This document shows, piece after piece, positions 7,728-13,666 of a DNA stretch of 13,666 nt. Position 1 is the first letter of the stretch. Every line of letters begins with the position of its first letter. The translations under genes were made by a program, and so were the position numbers. The stretch covers positions 1 through 13,666 of the forward strand of contig JAFPAS010000077.1 in assembly GCA_017424205.1 (NCBI GenBank), written 5' to 3'. The stretch comes from Prevotella sp. GTDB lineage: Bacteria > Bacteroidota > Bacteroidia > Bacteroidales > Bacteroidaceae. Below the pieces are notes generated by a model, which was given only the letters and a program-made list of their open reading frames with translations, had not been told where the DNA came from and did no database searches.

Positions 7728-8648
7728 CTATTTTTGCTGTGGTATTTGGCCTTTTGCCCTTGATTTTGTGACGAGCCATACGCCAGAGAATACTAATATT
7801 ACGGCAAGCGCCTGCGACCATCGTAATACTGCCAGTCCGAGCAGCAGTGAGACGATAACCGACACAAGCGGCTGAACGTAATTGTATACAGAGACTACCG
7901 TAGGGCGCAGTGTGCGCTGTCCTATCATTGTGAAGATATACGCTACGAATGTGCCGAAGCATACAACATATGCCACTTCCCACCATGTCTTCTCGGGAAC
8001 AGTCTGCCACTCGATGATAGAGAAGTGAGAAGCTGAGAACGGCAGAATGAATATTGTGGCCCATAGAAACATCCACTTGTTTGTGGTGAAAACACTGTAG
8101 CGTTTTATTAAAGGATTGAATAGCGAGAGGTAAAGTGCGAATGAGAACTGTGCTCCAAGACAGAGCAAGTCGCCCTTTATGTCTCCCACCTTGTCGCTGA
8201 TAGCTGCTGCACTTGTCATGATGAGAATCAGAGCGCCAGTACATCCCATCAAGACACCCAACGCCTTCTTTCCTGTGATAGGTTCCTTGAGTATTATGGC
8301 TGCCAGAATCATGGCAAAGATAGGCATGGATGTTGTTACGATGCTGGCATTTATCGGTGATGTCACAGACAGACCATATGTATACAGGCATTGGTTTGTA
8401 ACGATTCCGAAGAATCCGGCTGCAGCAAAGCGCATTATATCCTTCACGGGCATATGCTCGCGCTTGACGAAAAATGAGGTGAGCCAGAAGAGCAGGGCGC
8501 CTCCGGCTACGCGGAATGACACCATGTGTATGCCGTCTATGCCGTGTGTCATGGCGTCCTTGCCCAACGGAGCCATCAGCCCCCAAAAGGCGCAAGCCAT
8601 GAACATTGAAACGTGTGCTATGATTGAAGTGCGTTTAGCATTATTCAT
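7728..8648 (-). CDS. DMT-superfamily permease with two EamA domains
   Basis: An integral inner-membrane protein of 306 residues with about ten hydrophobic segments in two EamA repeats (about 10-145 and 157-294). Typical pieces are the ACAFWGLMAPLGK opening, PINASIVTTSMPIFAMILAAIILKE closing the first repeat, and TVVSVYNYVQPLVSVIVSLLLG in the second. EamA permeases usually export amino acids or other small metabolites, but the substrate cannot be predicted. It is transcribed away from the ATPase/DUF4435 pair from a shared 93-bp intergenic region. A long open frame on the same strand in another register (7681-8595) is its shadow. Confidence 0.9.
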   Translation of the reverse strand: MNNAKRTSIIAHVSMFMACAFWGLMAPLGKDAMTHGIDGIHMVSFRVAGGALLFWLTSFFVKREHMPVKDIMRFAAAGFFGIVTNQCLYTYGLSVTSPINASIVTTSMPIFAMILAAIILKEPITGKKALGVLMGCTGALILIMTSAAAISDKVGDIKGDLLCLGAQFSFALYLSLFNPLIKRYSVFTTNKWMFLWATIFILPFSASHFSIIEWQTVPEKTWWEVAYVVCFGTFVAYIFTMIGQRTLRPTVVSVYNYVQPLVSVIVSLLLGLAVLRWSQALAVILVFSGVWLVTKSRAKGQIPQQK

Positions 8649-8680
8649 ATATAACCCTTTACTATTGTTAAATTTTTCTG

Positions 8681-8688
8681 CAAAAGTA
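8681..8688 (-). promoter_or_regulatory. -7 element for the DMT permease gene
   Basis: TACTTTTG on the minus strand matches the Bacteroidetes -7 consensus exactly, about 33 bp before the permease ATG. I find no good -33 TTTG at 19-21 bp. Confidence 0.55.
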
Positions 8689-8710
8689 CAAACAATTCGC
8701 GAAAAATAAT

Positions 8711-8718
8711 TATATTTG
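8711..8718 (+). promoter_or_regulatory. -7 element for the ATPase/DUF4435 cassette
   Basis: TATATTTG matches the -7 consensus exactly, 23 bp before the ATPase ATG. No -33 TTTG is visible at the right distance. It is back to back with the permease -7 element, with only 22 bp between them, so the two promoters overlap in their upstream regions and could interfere with or co-regulate each other. Confidence 0.55.
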
Positions 8719-8741
8719 CGGTAGGAAATTCAATCAGAGTC

Positions 8742-9434
8742 ATGAAAAAATACGCAGAATATATCAAGCAGGTAGAAATAGCTGAGCTGTGGAACGGCAG
8801 AAAGCATATTGTATGGATGCTTGACCCCGAGGTGAATGTGTTGAGCGGTGCCAATGGTATTGGTAAAAGCACTATTCTGAATCGTGTTGTGAGCGGTGTG
8901 AAGGCGCTCTCTAATATGGCGGAAGGTGGCATTACGGTTGTAACTCATCCAGAGGACGCCAATATGCTACGATATGATATTATTACGACACCAGAAGTCA
9001 GATGTGAATTTGATGAGAATCTCAGTCTGCTGCAGGAGCGTGTCGGGCATTATCCGCATAACGAACGCTGGAATTTGTTCTGCGACATTGTAGACGATAT
9101 GTTCTCGGTGACAGAGAAGACTATCCGCCGTGACGCACCGCAGGTAGAACTCTGGCAGTGGGGTGAGATGCTCGACATGAAATTGCTGAGCAGCGGTGAG
9201 AAACAGCTGCTTATAATACTGATGACAGTGCTGCTGCAGGACGGCGATTACACAGTGCTTCTAATGGACGAACCAGAGGTGTCGCTCCATATTGAATGGC
9301 AGCAGGAGCTGATAGAGACGATACGCCGTCTTAATCCTAATGTGCAGATTATCCTGACCACTCACTCGCCAGCTATAATTATGAACGGCTGGATGGACAA
9401 GGTGACGGAGGTTGGTGATATAACCATTCAGTAG
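8742..9434 (+). CDS. compact ABC/AAA-type ATPase, candidate AriA-like defence subunit
   Basis: A soluble ATPase of 230 residues. It shows Walker A GANGIGKST (36-44), the ABC signature LSSGEKQ (149-155), Walker B VLLMDEP (172-178, catalytic Glu177), His183 in the D-loop region (EVSLH) and the switch histidine in TTHSP (His208). This set, especially DEPEVSLH followed by THSP, is typical of the AAA_15/AAA_21/OLD-like group rather than transporters. Between Walker A and the signature there are only about 105 residues, so any SMC-like coiled coil is absent. There is no membrane segment. The next gene on the strand encodes a DUF4435 protein, 154 bp later. ATPase plus DUF4435 is the PARIS pairing (AriA with AriB), which suggests that this ATPase holds a nuclease in check or activates it on sensing phage. 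The defence role is inferred from that pairing. Confidence 0.87.
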   Translation: MKKYAEYIKQVEIAELWNGRKHIVWMLDPEVNVLSGANGIGKSTILNRVVSGVKALSNMAEGGITVVTHPEDANMLRYDIITTPEVRCEFDENLSLLQERVGHYPHNERWNLFCDIVDDMFSVTEKTIRRDAPQVELWQWGEMLDMKLLSSGEKQLLIILMTVLLQDGDYTVLLMDEPEVSLHIEWQQELIETIRRLNPNVQIILTTHSPAIIMNGWMDKVTEVGDITIQ

Positions 9435-9588
9435 AGCTTGGATGAAGACGTATGGATTAGTAACAGTTTGACTTTTGTCCTGTTAGGTCCTGATATGTAT
9501 CCCCAGGCTGGATGTGTTTCATAAATCGTCAGTCGTCTATACGGATCCACGCATATAATAACTGCCAGATATCAACCCCTCAGCATCA

Positions 9589-10620
9589 ATGTCACAGCTA
9601 ACACAACATATAACATCAAAATACGTTACTGCCGCTAACGCATTGAAATCGCAAAGCTCGCGACGCAAGATTATTGCATACGTCGAGAGCTATGATGATG
9701 TGCTGTTCTGGCGCACGGTGCTTGGCCAGTTTGAGAATGACCGCCGATATTTTGAAATTCTGCTTCCTACACGTTCTACTAAGCGCAGACAAGTGATCGG
9801 GCGTGGCAAGAAGTCAGCCATATCCTGCCTTCTTCATAATACCGGACGTGACATGATAGCCTGTGTCGATGCTGACTATGATTTCCTTATGCAGGGACAG
9901 ACGGACAGCTCTCGGCTGTTGCTTGATACACCGTATGTTTTCCATACCTATGCATACTCCATTGAAAATCTTCAGTGTTATGCCGCTGGACTGCATAATG
10001 TGTGCGTAATGGTGACACTGAACGACCACCGCATCTTTGACTTTCAAACGTTCATGGCTGATTTCTCTGTTAGTGTGTGGCCGCTTTTGTGTTGGTCAGT
10101 GGCCCTCTACCGTAAGAATAGATATGACGCAATGAGCATTACCGATATGGACCATGTGATATCACTTGGCAAGATTGGTATAGACAATGCGCAGCAAGTC
10201 ATAAGTCGTCTGCAGACGAGAGTTGCACAGCGTGTCAGCATGCTCCGCCATGCTAATCCTGACGTTGCACTGAGCATCTATTCTGTAGAGCGCGACCTGC
10301 GCCGCCTTGGTCTCACGCCTGAGACAACCTATCTGTTCATCCATGGCCACCATCTGTTTGAAAAAATTGTGCTGCCGCTCTTGAGCAGTGTGTGCAGCCG
10401 GTTGGTTAAGGAGCGAGAGCGCGAGATACATCAGCAGTCAGTACATCGCACACAGATGAACAACGAATTATCGTGTTATTCGAATTCAATAGAGGATATT
10501 ACATCGATGCTGAAGAAGAGTAACAGCTATAAACAGTCAGATGCATTCCGGCAGATTACAGCGCAGATAGAAGCGGTTATGAAAGACAATGGTGTGACGT
10601 CGCAGTCGCAGACGGTATGA
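9589..10620 (+). CDS. DUF4435 (TOPRIM-like) protein, candidate AriB-like effector
   Basis: A 343-residue soluble protein. Marks of DUF4435 are YVESYDD (31-37, acidic Glu33 and Asp36-37), ACVDADYD (91-98, a D-x-D-x-D metal site) and YSIENLQCY (123-131, the Glu-Asn motif). These match the TOPRIM arrangement of one glutamate plus a DxD, expected to bind Mg for nucleic-acid cleavage. A further motif, YLFIHGHHLFEK (248-259), is in the position of the family's later conserved segment. Residues from about 272 to the end are charged and helical, possibly a coiled coil. The start is fixed by an in-frame TAA 27 bp upstream with no other ATG; there is no good ribosome site. In PARIS the DUF4435 protein AriB is the toxic nuclease, so I infer an effector role. 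Which substrate it cuts, if any, is unknown. Confidence 0.84.
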   Translation: MSQLTQHITSKYVTAANALKSQSSRRKIIAYVESYDDVLFWRTVLGQFENDRRYFEILLPTRSTKRRQVIGRGKKSAISCLLHNTGRDMIACVDADYDFLMQGQTDSSRLLLDTPYVFHTYAYSIENLQCYAAGLHNVCVMVTLNDHRIFDFQTFMADFSVSVWPLLCWSVALYRKNRYDAMSITDMDHVISLGKIGIDNAQQVISRLQTRVAQRVSMLRHANPDVALSIYSVERDLRRLGLTPETTYLFIHGHHLFEKIVLPLLSSVCSRLVKEREREIHQQSVHRTQMNNELSCYSNSIEDITSMLKKSNSYKQSDAFRQITAQIEAVMKDNGVTSQSQTV

Positions 10621-10637
10621 ATAAATCGCGGATAAAG

Positions 10638-10723
10638 AAAAACGAGAGGGAGAATGACCATTTGCACGCTACCTTCAAAATAGGTTTAAGCGAACTTGTA
10701 GTCGTTCTCCCTCTCGTTTTTTT
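10638..10723. terminator. long convergent (bidirectional) hairpin terminator
   Basis: A 21-bp outer stem with one mismatch (10638-10658 with 10701-10721) encloses a 42-nt insert. The insert can itself fold: CGCT with AGCG and ACCT with AGGT. The plus strand ends in seven T (10717-10723) and the minus strand in five T after the stem. It lies 17 bp past the DUF4435 stop and about 10 bp past the TauE/SafE stop, so it should end both convergent transcripts. Confidence 0.85.
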
Positions 10724-10731
10724 ATGTTGTC

Positions 10732-11466
10732 TTATGCCGCTTGGCATATTGCTATGATGCCGCTAAGAGCCATGTACGCATATATCACCTTGCGCAGTGC
10801 AGGCATCGGTAGGCGTTTGTAGACTAAGCTACCCAGCCATGTGCCAGCTATGACGGCTACAATGCCATAACACCAGGCTGATATGACTGTTGCTGTAAGA
10901 TATCCGTGTGACGCCCGAAACCCAGTCATCATGATATTGCCGACGAGAAAATATGTTTGTGCTAGTGCCATGTAGCGGCGTTTGTCATCTTCTGCTGCAA
11001 GAAAATATATGACGGCAGGCGGTCCCTGCATGCCGAATAGTCCGCCCAGTATGCCTGAGAGTGTTCCCATGCTGACCTGAACTGGCATGGTGGCAGGCAG
11101 ACGCACTCGGTCGCTGAAGATATAGAACCATAGGCTTACAGCTATGAGTGCAATGCCGAGCATAATGTGAAGAACAGCATCGCTGGTGCGTCCGAGGAAA
11201 TCGATGGCTATGTACGAAATGACGAGAAATACACTCAGGATGGGTAATAGGTTGCGCCAGCAGATGTAATGCCAATGGCGTGCTACAATGATGCACGATG
11301 TGACAGCAGCCAGCATGCCCGATAGGGTAGTGGCTTCACCGTATGAGGGCATGAGATAAGGCAGCACAGTCATGATGAATATGCCAAAGCCAAAACCTGA
11401 GACGCGCTGCACAAAGGCAGCTCCAAGACTCATTGCGAATAGTACTATTATTTGTATCTCTTGCAT
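10732..11466 (-). CDS. TauE/SafE-family membrane permease
   Basis: An integral membrane protein of 244 residues with about eight hydrophobic segments in two similar halves. The repeated family signature is visible as FVQRVSGFGFGIF (18-30) and GGLFGMQGPPAVIY (141-154). TauE/SafE proteins export sulfite, sulfoacetate or other organic anions. The sulfur-assimilation gene metY lies next upstream on the same strand, which fits a sulfur-related substrate, but 474 bp of repeats separate them and no promoter match is seen in front of this gene. The substrate is a guess. Confidence 0.86.
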   Translation of the reverse strand: MQEIQIIVLFAMSLGAAFVQRVSGFGFGIFIMTVLPYLMPSYGEATTLSGMLAAVTSCIIVARHWHYICWRNLLPILSVFLVISYIAIDFLGRTSDAVLHIMLGIALIAVSLWFYIFSDRVRLPATMPVQVSMGTLSGILGGLFGMQGPPAVIYFLAAEDDKRRYMALAQTYFLVGNIMMTGFRASHGYLTATVISAWCYGIVAVIAGTWLGSLVYKRLPMPALRKVIYAYMALSGIIAICQAA

Positions 11467-11545
11467 TTGGTAAATGAAGAGTTCTGAGTTCTGTGGTACA
11501 GCGTACTAGCCTCTTCCAACTTTCAGTTTCCTCTATTGCCAGCTA

Positions 11546-11630
11546 TTGCCAGCTTTCGCTGTTGGCGCACCAAACGGCACGAACTGCGTCCATGCTTCGT
11601 TTGACGTACGCTGCTCAAGCTGACGAAGCT
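11546..11630 (+). repeat. repeat A, copy 1 (85 bp)
   Basis: It matches 11851-11935 over 85 bp with five substitutions and no gaps. It contains an inverted pair GCTTCGT (11594-11600) and ACGAAGC (11623-11629) that could form a hairpin stem. Confidence 0.9.
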
Positions 11631-11649
11631 TCGCTTTGGCTTCGTCGAT

Positions 11650-11771
11650 TCTGCTCCCGGTTGACTTCGTCTTCCTCCTCCTTGCAAGGCATAGTTTATG
11701 CCAGCATAACTCTGCTCCCGGTTGACTTCGTCTTCCTCCTCCTTGCATGGCATAGTTTATACCAGCATAAC
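11650..11771 (+). repeat. repeat B, two tandem 61-bp copies
   Basis: Copies at 11650-11710 and 11711-11771 abut exactly and differ at two positions. Each begins TCTGCTCCCGG and ends CCAGCATAAC. The first holds a short hairpin GGCATA-GTT-TATGCC (11688-11702) overlapping a second one, TTATGC with GCATAA, on the minus strand. A partial third start (TCTGCTCTTG) follows at 11772. Confidence 0.92.
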
Positions 11772-11823
11772 TCTGCTCTTGCTACGTTCGTCGGTTCGGC
11801 AGAGATTGAACGAGTTCTTCTCT

Positions 11824-11846
11824 GCTCTCGCTTACTCGCAGAATTC
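11824..11846 (+). repeat. repeat C, copy 1 (23 bp)
   Basis: Identical over 23 bp to 11933-11955, which covers the last codons and stop of the metY gene. In this copy the minus strand also reads Glu-Phe-Cys-Glu-stop. Confidence 0.9.
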
Positions 11847-11850
11847 ACTT

Positions 11851-11935
11851 TTGCCAGCTTTCGCTGTTCGCGCATCAAACGGTACGAACTGTGTCCGTGC
11901 TTCGTTTGACGTACGCTGCTCAAGCTGACGAAGCT
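11851..11935 (+). repeat. repeat A, copy 2 (85 bp)
   Basis: Second copy of the 85-bp block at 11546-11630, with five substitutions. It is flanked on both sides by repeat C. Confidence 0.9.
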
Positions 11936-11955
11936 CTCGCTTACTCGCAGAATTC
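11933..11955 (+). repeat. repeat C, copy 2, overlapping the metY 3' end
   Basis: The 23-bp block begins 8 bp past the metY stop and ends inside the gene, covering its last four codons and stop (11941-11955). The coding end of metY is thus part of the repeated sequence. Confidence 0.88.
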
Positions 11956-13230
11956 CATTTTCTCCATAGCCTGCTCTATGTCGGCTATGATGTCGTCTGC
12001 GGCTTCTATACCTACTGACAGACGGATGAGGTCTGGTGCGACACCTGCCTCTTTCAGTTGTTCCTCTGATAGCTGTCGGTGGGTGTGGCTGGCAGGGTGC
12101 AGAACACAGGTGCGTGCGTCAGCCACATGGGTCACGATAGATATGAATTCGAGATTATCCATAAAGCGTATGGCATCTTCACGGGTGCCCTTCAGTCCGA
12201 ATGCTATTACGCCGCATGTGCCTTCAGGCATGTATTTCTGTGCAAGGGCGTAGCTTGGGTTAGAAGGCAGTCCGGCATAGTTAACCCATGCCACACGTTC
12301 GTTCTTCTCGAGCCATTCTGCCACTTTCTGCGCATTTTCGCAGTGTTTGCGCATGCGTAGCGCAAGAGTCTCCAATCCGAGGTTCAGGAGGAAAGCGTTC
12401 TGTGGTGAGGCTATAGCGCCGAGGTCACGCATGAGCTGTGTGAGCATTTTTGTGATGTAAGCCGAATTACCAAAAGCTTCTGTGTATGTCAGCCCATGAT
12501 ATGATTCGTCTGGAGTAGTTAGTCCGGCAAACTTGTCGCCGTATGCCGCCCAGTTGAAATTGCCTGAGTCGACGATGCATCCACCCACCTGTGTGGCGTG
12601 TCCGTCCATGTATTTTGTTGTTGAATGTGTCACAATGTCACAGCCCCATTCGAATGGACGGCAATTGACAGGTGTGGCAAAAGTGTTGTCGATGATGAGC
12701 GGTACACCATGCTTGTGTGCCATAGAAGCAAAGCGTTCTATGTCGAACACTCGGCAACCAGGGTTAGATATAGTCTCGCCGAAGAAACATTTCGTGTTTG
12801 GACGGAACTCAGCTTCGATGCGTTCGTCATCCCAGTCGGGGTCGATGAATGTACATTCGATGCCCAGTTTCTTCAGTGTCACTCCGAACAGGTTGTACGT
12901 TCCGCCGTAGATATTGTTTGAAGTGATAAAGTGGTCGCCGGCTTCGCAAATGTTGAATATAGCGTAGAAGTTGGCTGCTTGTCCGCTGCTTGTGAGAATT
13001 GCGCCTATACCTCCCTCCATTGCTGCAATTTTTTTCGCTACAGCGTCGTTAGTAGGGTTTGCCAGACGGGTGTAGAAATATCCCTGGTCTTCAAGGTCGA
13101 ACAGTCGTGCCATCTGCTCGCTGGTGTCATACTTGAATGTTGTGCTCTGATAGATCGGCAGCTGTTGTGGCTCGCCTTTTCCTGGCTTCCATCCTCCGTG
13201 GATGCATATTGTCTCAATGTTCTTTTTCAT
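11941..13230 (-). CDS. metY: O-acetylhomoserine sulfhydrylase (PLP-dependent)
   Basis: This cytoplasmic enzyme makes homocysteine from O-acetylhomoserine and sulfide (or cysteine from O-acetylserine), in methionine/cysteine synthesis. Its 429 residues are the usual MetY length. Marks of the Cys/Met-metabolism PLP family are YTRLANPT (53-60, phosphate-binding Tyr and Arg from the partner subunit), SSGQAAN (81-87), DNTFATP (181-187, with the Asp that holds the pyridine nitrogen), and THSTTKYMDGH (201-211), whose Lys206 should form the Schiff base. The C-terminal HPASHTHRQL (378-387) is typical of the sulfhydrylase branch. The long insert around 230-260 favours MetY over cystathionine synthase or lyase. 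A -7 promoter element is 56 bp upstream. The last codons lie in a repeated 23-bp block. Confidence 0.93.
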   Translation of the reverse strand: MKKNIETICIHGGWKPGKGEPQQLPIYQSTTFKYDTSEQMARLFDLEDQGYFYTRLANPTNDAVAKKIAAMEGGIGAILTSSGQAANFYAIFNICEAGDHFITSNNIYGGTYNLFGVTLKKLGIECTFIDPDWDDERIEAEFRPNTKCFFGETISNPGCRVFDIERFASMAHKHGVPLIIDNTFATPVNCRPFEWGCDIVTHSTTKYMDGHATQVGGCIVDSGNFNWAAYGDKFAGLTTPDESYHGLTYTEAFGNSAYITKMLTQLMRDLGAIASPQNAFLLNLGLETLALRMRKHCENAQKVAEWLEKNERVAWVNYAGLPSNPSYALAQKYMPEGTCGVIAFGLKGTREDAIRFMDNLEFISIVTHVADARTCVLHPASHTHRQLSEEQLKEAGVAPDLIRLSVGIEAADDIIADIEQAMEKMEFCE

Positions 13231-13285
13231 TTTTTGATTTTTGATAGTCTGGCGGTCGGTATCCGCACATTCTTTGTTTGCTCTG

Positions 13286-13293
13286 CAAAATTA
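13286..13293 (-). promoter_or_regulatory. -7 element for metY
   Basis: TAATTTTG on the minus strand matches TAnnTTTG, 56 bp before the ATG. No -33 TTTG is found 19-21 bp further up. The short leader has a 4-bp GCGG/CCGC hairpin but no SAM riboswitch that I recognise. Confidence 0.5.
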
Positions 13294-13633
13294 CTAATTT
13301 ATTCTGAATATCGGTACATATAATTACATTTTTATGTTTTATGGTGCAAAAATATTACATTAGGTGATATTTCGCTGCGCTTGGCTGACGTGTTGACTGG
13401 TGTGTTGGTTTGTCTTCGGTTAGGATAGAAGCTCTTGCATTATGTTTTCTTGTCAGTCGCTCTTATGTCAGATGTTGCAGCCTTGCCATACATGCAGACA
13501 GACAGGACTGTGTGGTGTGGCAATTATATAAAAGCATGTGCTGCTATCAGGCAGAAAATGTGAATAACTTGAAAATCTTACATTATTTTATTAGAAAAAA
13601 AATAAAAACTTATAGAATTACAGAAAAAAGCAG
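13294..13633. other. intergenic stretch without recognisable genes
   Basis: These 340 bases separate metY from whatever lies to the right. The left part is AT-rich, 13370-13560 is of mixed composition, and 13560-13633 is very AT-rich. I find no family-like reading frame, tRNA, terminator or repeat here. The AT-rich end may act as an upstream element for the promoter that follows. Confidence 0.5.
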
Positions 13634-13641
13634 TAACTTTG
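13634..13641 (+). promoter_or_regulatory. -7 element for a gene beyond the right edge
   Basis: TAACTTTG is an exact -7 match, 25 bp before the window ends and preceded by an A/T-rich tract. No TTTG is at the -33 position. It probably starts a plus-strand transcript whose gene is outside the window. Confidence 0.5.
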
Positions 13642-13666
13642 CACAAGTTTTTTAAAAGAATACAAA

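Larger units (their letters stand above)
11467..11940. repeat. mosaic intergenic repeat region
   Basis: This gene-free stretch of 474 bp is built almost entirely from duplicated blocks, in the order A, degenerate C, B, B, partial B, C, A, C. A small tandem duplication of CTATTGCCAG (11532-11551) adjoins the first A block. Several frames are open by chance and give peptides with repeated segments, but none has a credible start, ribosome site or family. I see no insertion-sequence gene. It may be a dispersed intergenic repeat (MITE- or BIME-like) of this genome or a decayed duplication. Confidence 0.75.

Noticed and set aside
7681..8595. 304-codon open frame overlapping the EamA permease on the same strand in another register
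   Set aside because: Its translation is rich in His, Arg and Cys with no family-like pattern, while the overlapping frame gives a clean ten-segment EamA permease.
9435..9524. Read-through extension of the ATPase past its TAG
   Set aside because: A 29-codon in-frame extension follows the stop, but that length is expected by chance and the ATPase motif set is already complete.
11523..11923. Small proteins of 70-140 codons in the repeat mosaic
   Set aside because: The frames are open because the repeat blocks are duplicated. There is no ribosome site or family match, and overlapping frames on both strands are equally open.
13231..13293. SAM riboswitch in front of metY
   Set aside because: The leader is only about 50 nt, with a 4-bp hairpin and no recognisable SAM-I or SAM-II core.
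13410..13655. 81-codon plus-strand open frame at the right edge
   Set aside because: It runs through the AT-rich promoter-like tract, has no ribosome site and shows no family pattern.

Overview
The window looks like chromosomal DNA of a member of the Bacteroidales, most likely Prevotella or a close relative. Three things point there. Several genes are preceded by the Bacteroidetes promoter signature (-7 TAnnTTTG, in the three best cases with a -33 TTTG 19-20 bp upstream). Most starts lack a strong Shine-Dalgarno sequence. The partial topoisomerase gene at the left edge is of the Bacteroidetes parC type. All genes are on the minus strand except two adjacent ones in the middle, which form the most interesting part of the window.

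Layout. 1-885: N-terminal 295 residues of topoisomerase IV subunit A, cut by the window edge. 886-1585: a long parC leader and promoter, then 17 copies of a 9-bp tandem repeat flanked by a short inverted repeat, then the terminator of the next operon. 1586-3307: two-gene operon of a phenylacetate-CoA ligase and a tandem ACT-domain protein, with a clear promoter. 3600-7481: probable three-gene operon of a CPA2-type antiporter with cytoplasmic USP-like domains, a LolD-like ABC ATPase with an unusual acidic/Asn-rich tail, and a CvfB-like S1-domain RNA-binding protein, from a promoter at 7538-7568 to a strong terminator at 3501-3548. 7728-8648: DMT/EamA permease.

8742-10620 (plus strand): a compact ABC-type ATPase followed by a DUF4435 (TOPRIM-like) protein. 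This pairing is that of the PARIS (AriA/AriB) anti-phage system and, more loosely, of OLD-family ATPase-TOPRIM nucleases. Here the ATPase is only 230 residues. The pair has its own divergent promoter and ends at a long convergent hairpin terminator (10638-10723), so it forms a self-contained cassette with the reverse orientation to everything around it. I regard it as a candidate defence module.

10732-11466: TauE/SafE-family permease. 11467-11940: no gene, but a mosaic of duplicated segments, one of which runs into the last codons of the next gene. 11941-13230: O-acetylhomoserine sulfhydrylase (MetY-type, PLP-dependent), with a probable promoter. 13231-13666: mostly featureless, ending in a plus-strand promoter-like -7 element for a gene beyond the window.

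Working together: the chromosome segment is mostly metabolic and housekeeping (aryl-acid activation, ion exchange, envelope ABC ATPase, metabolite export, methionine/cysteine synthesis). The plus-strand ATPase/DUF4435 pair and the repeat arrays are the accessory-looking parts.
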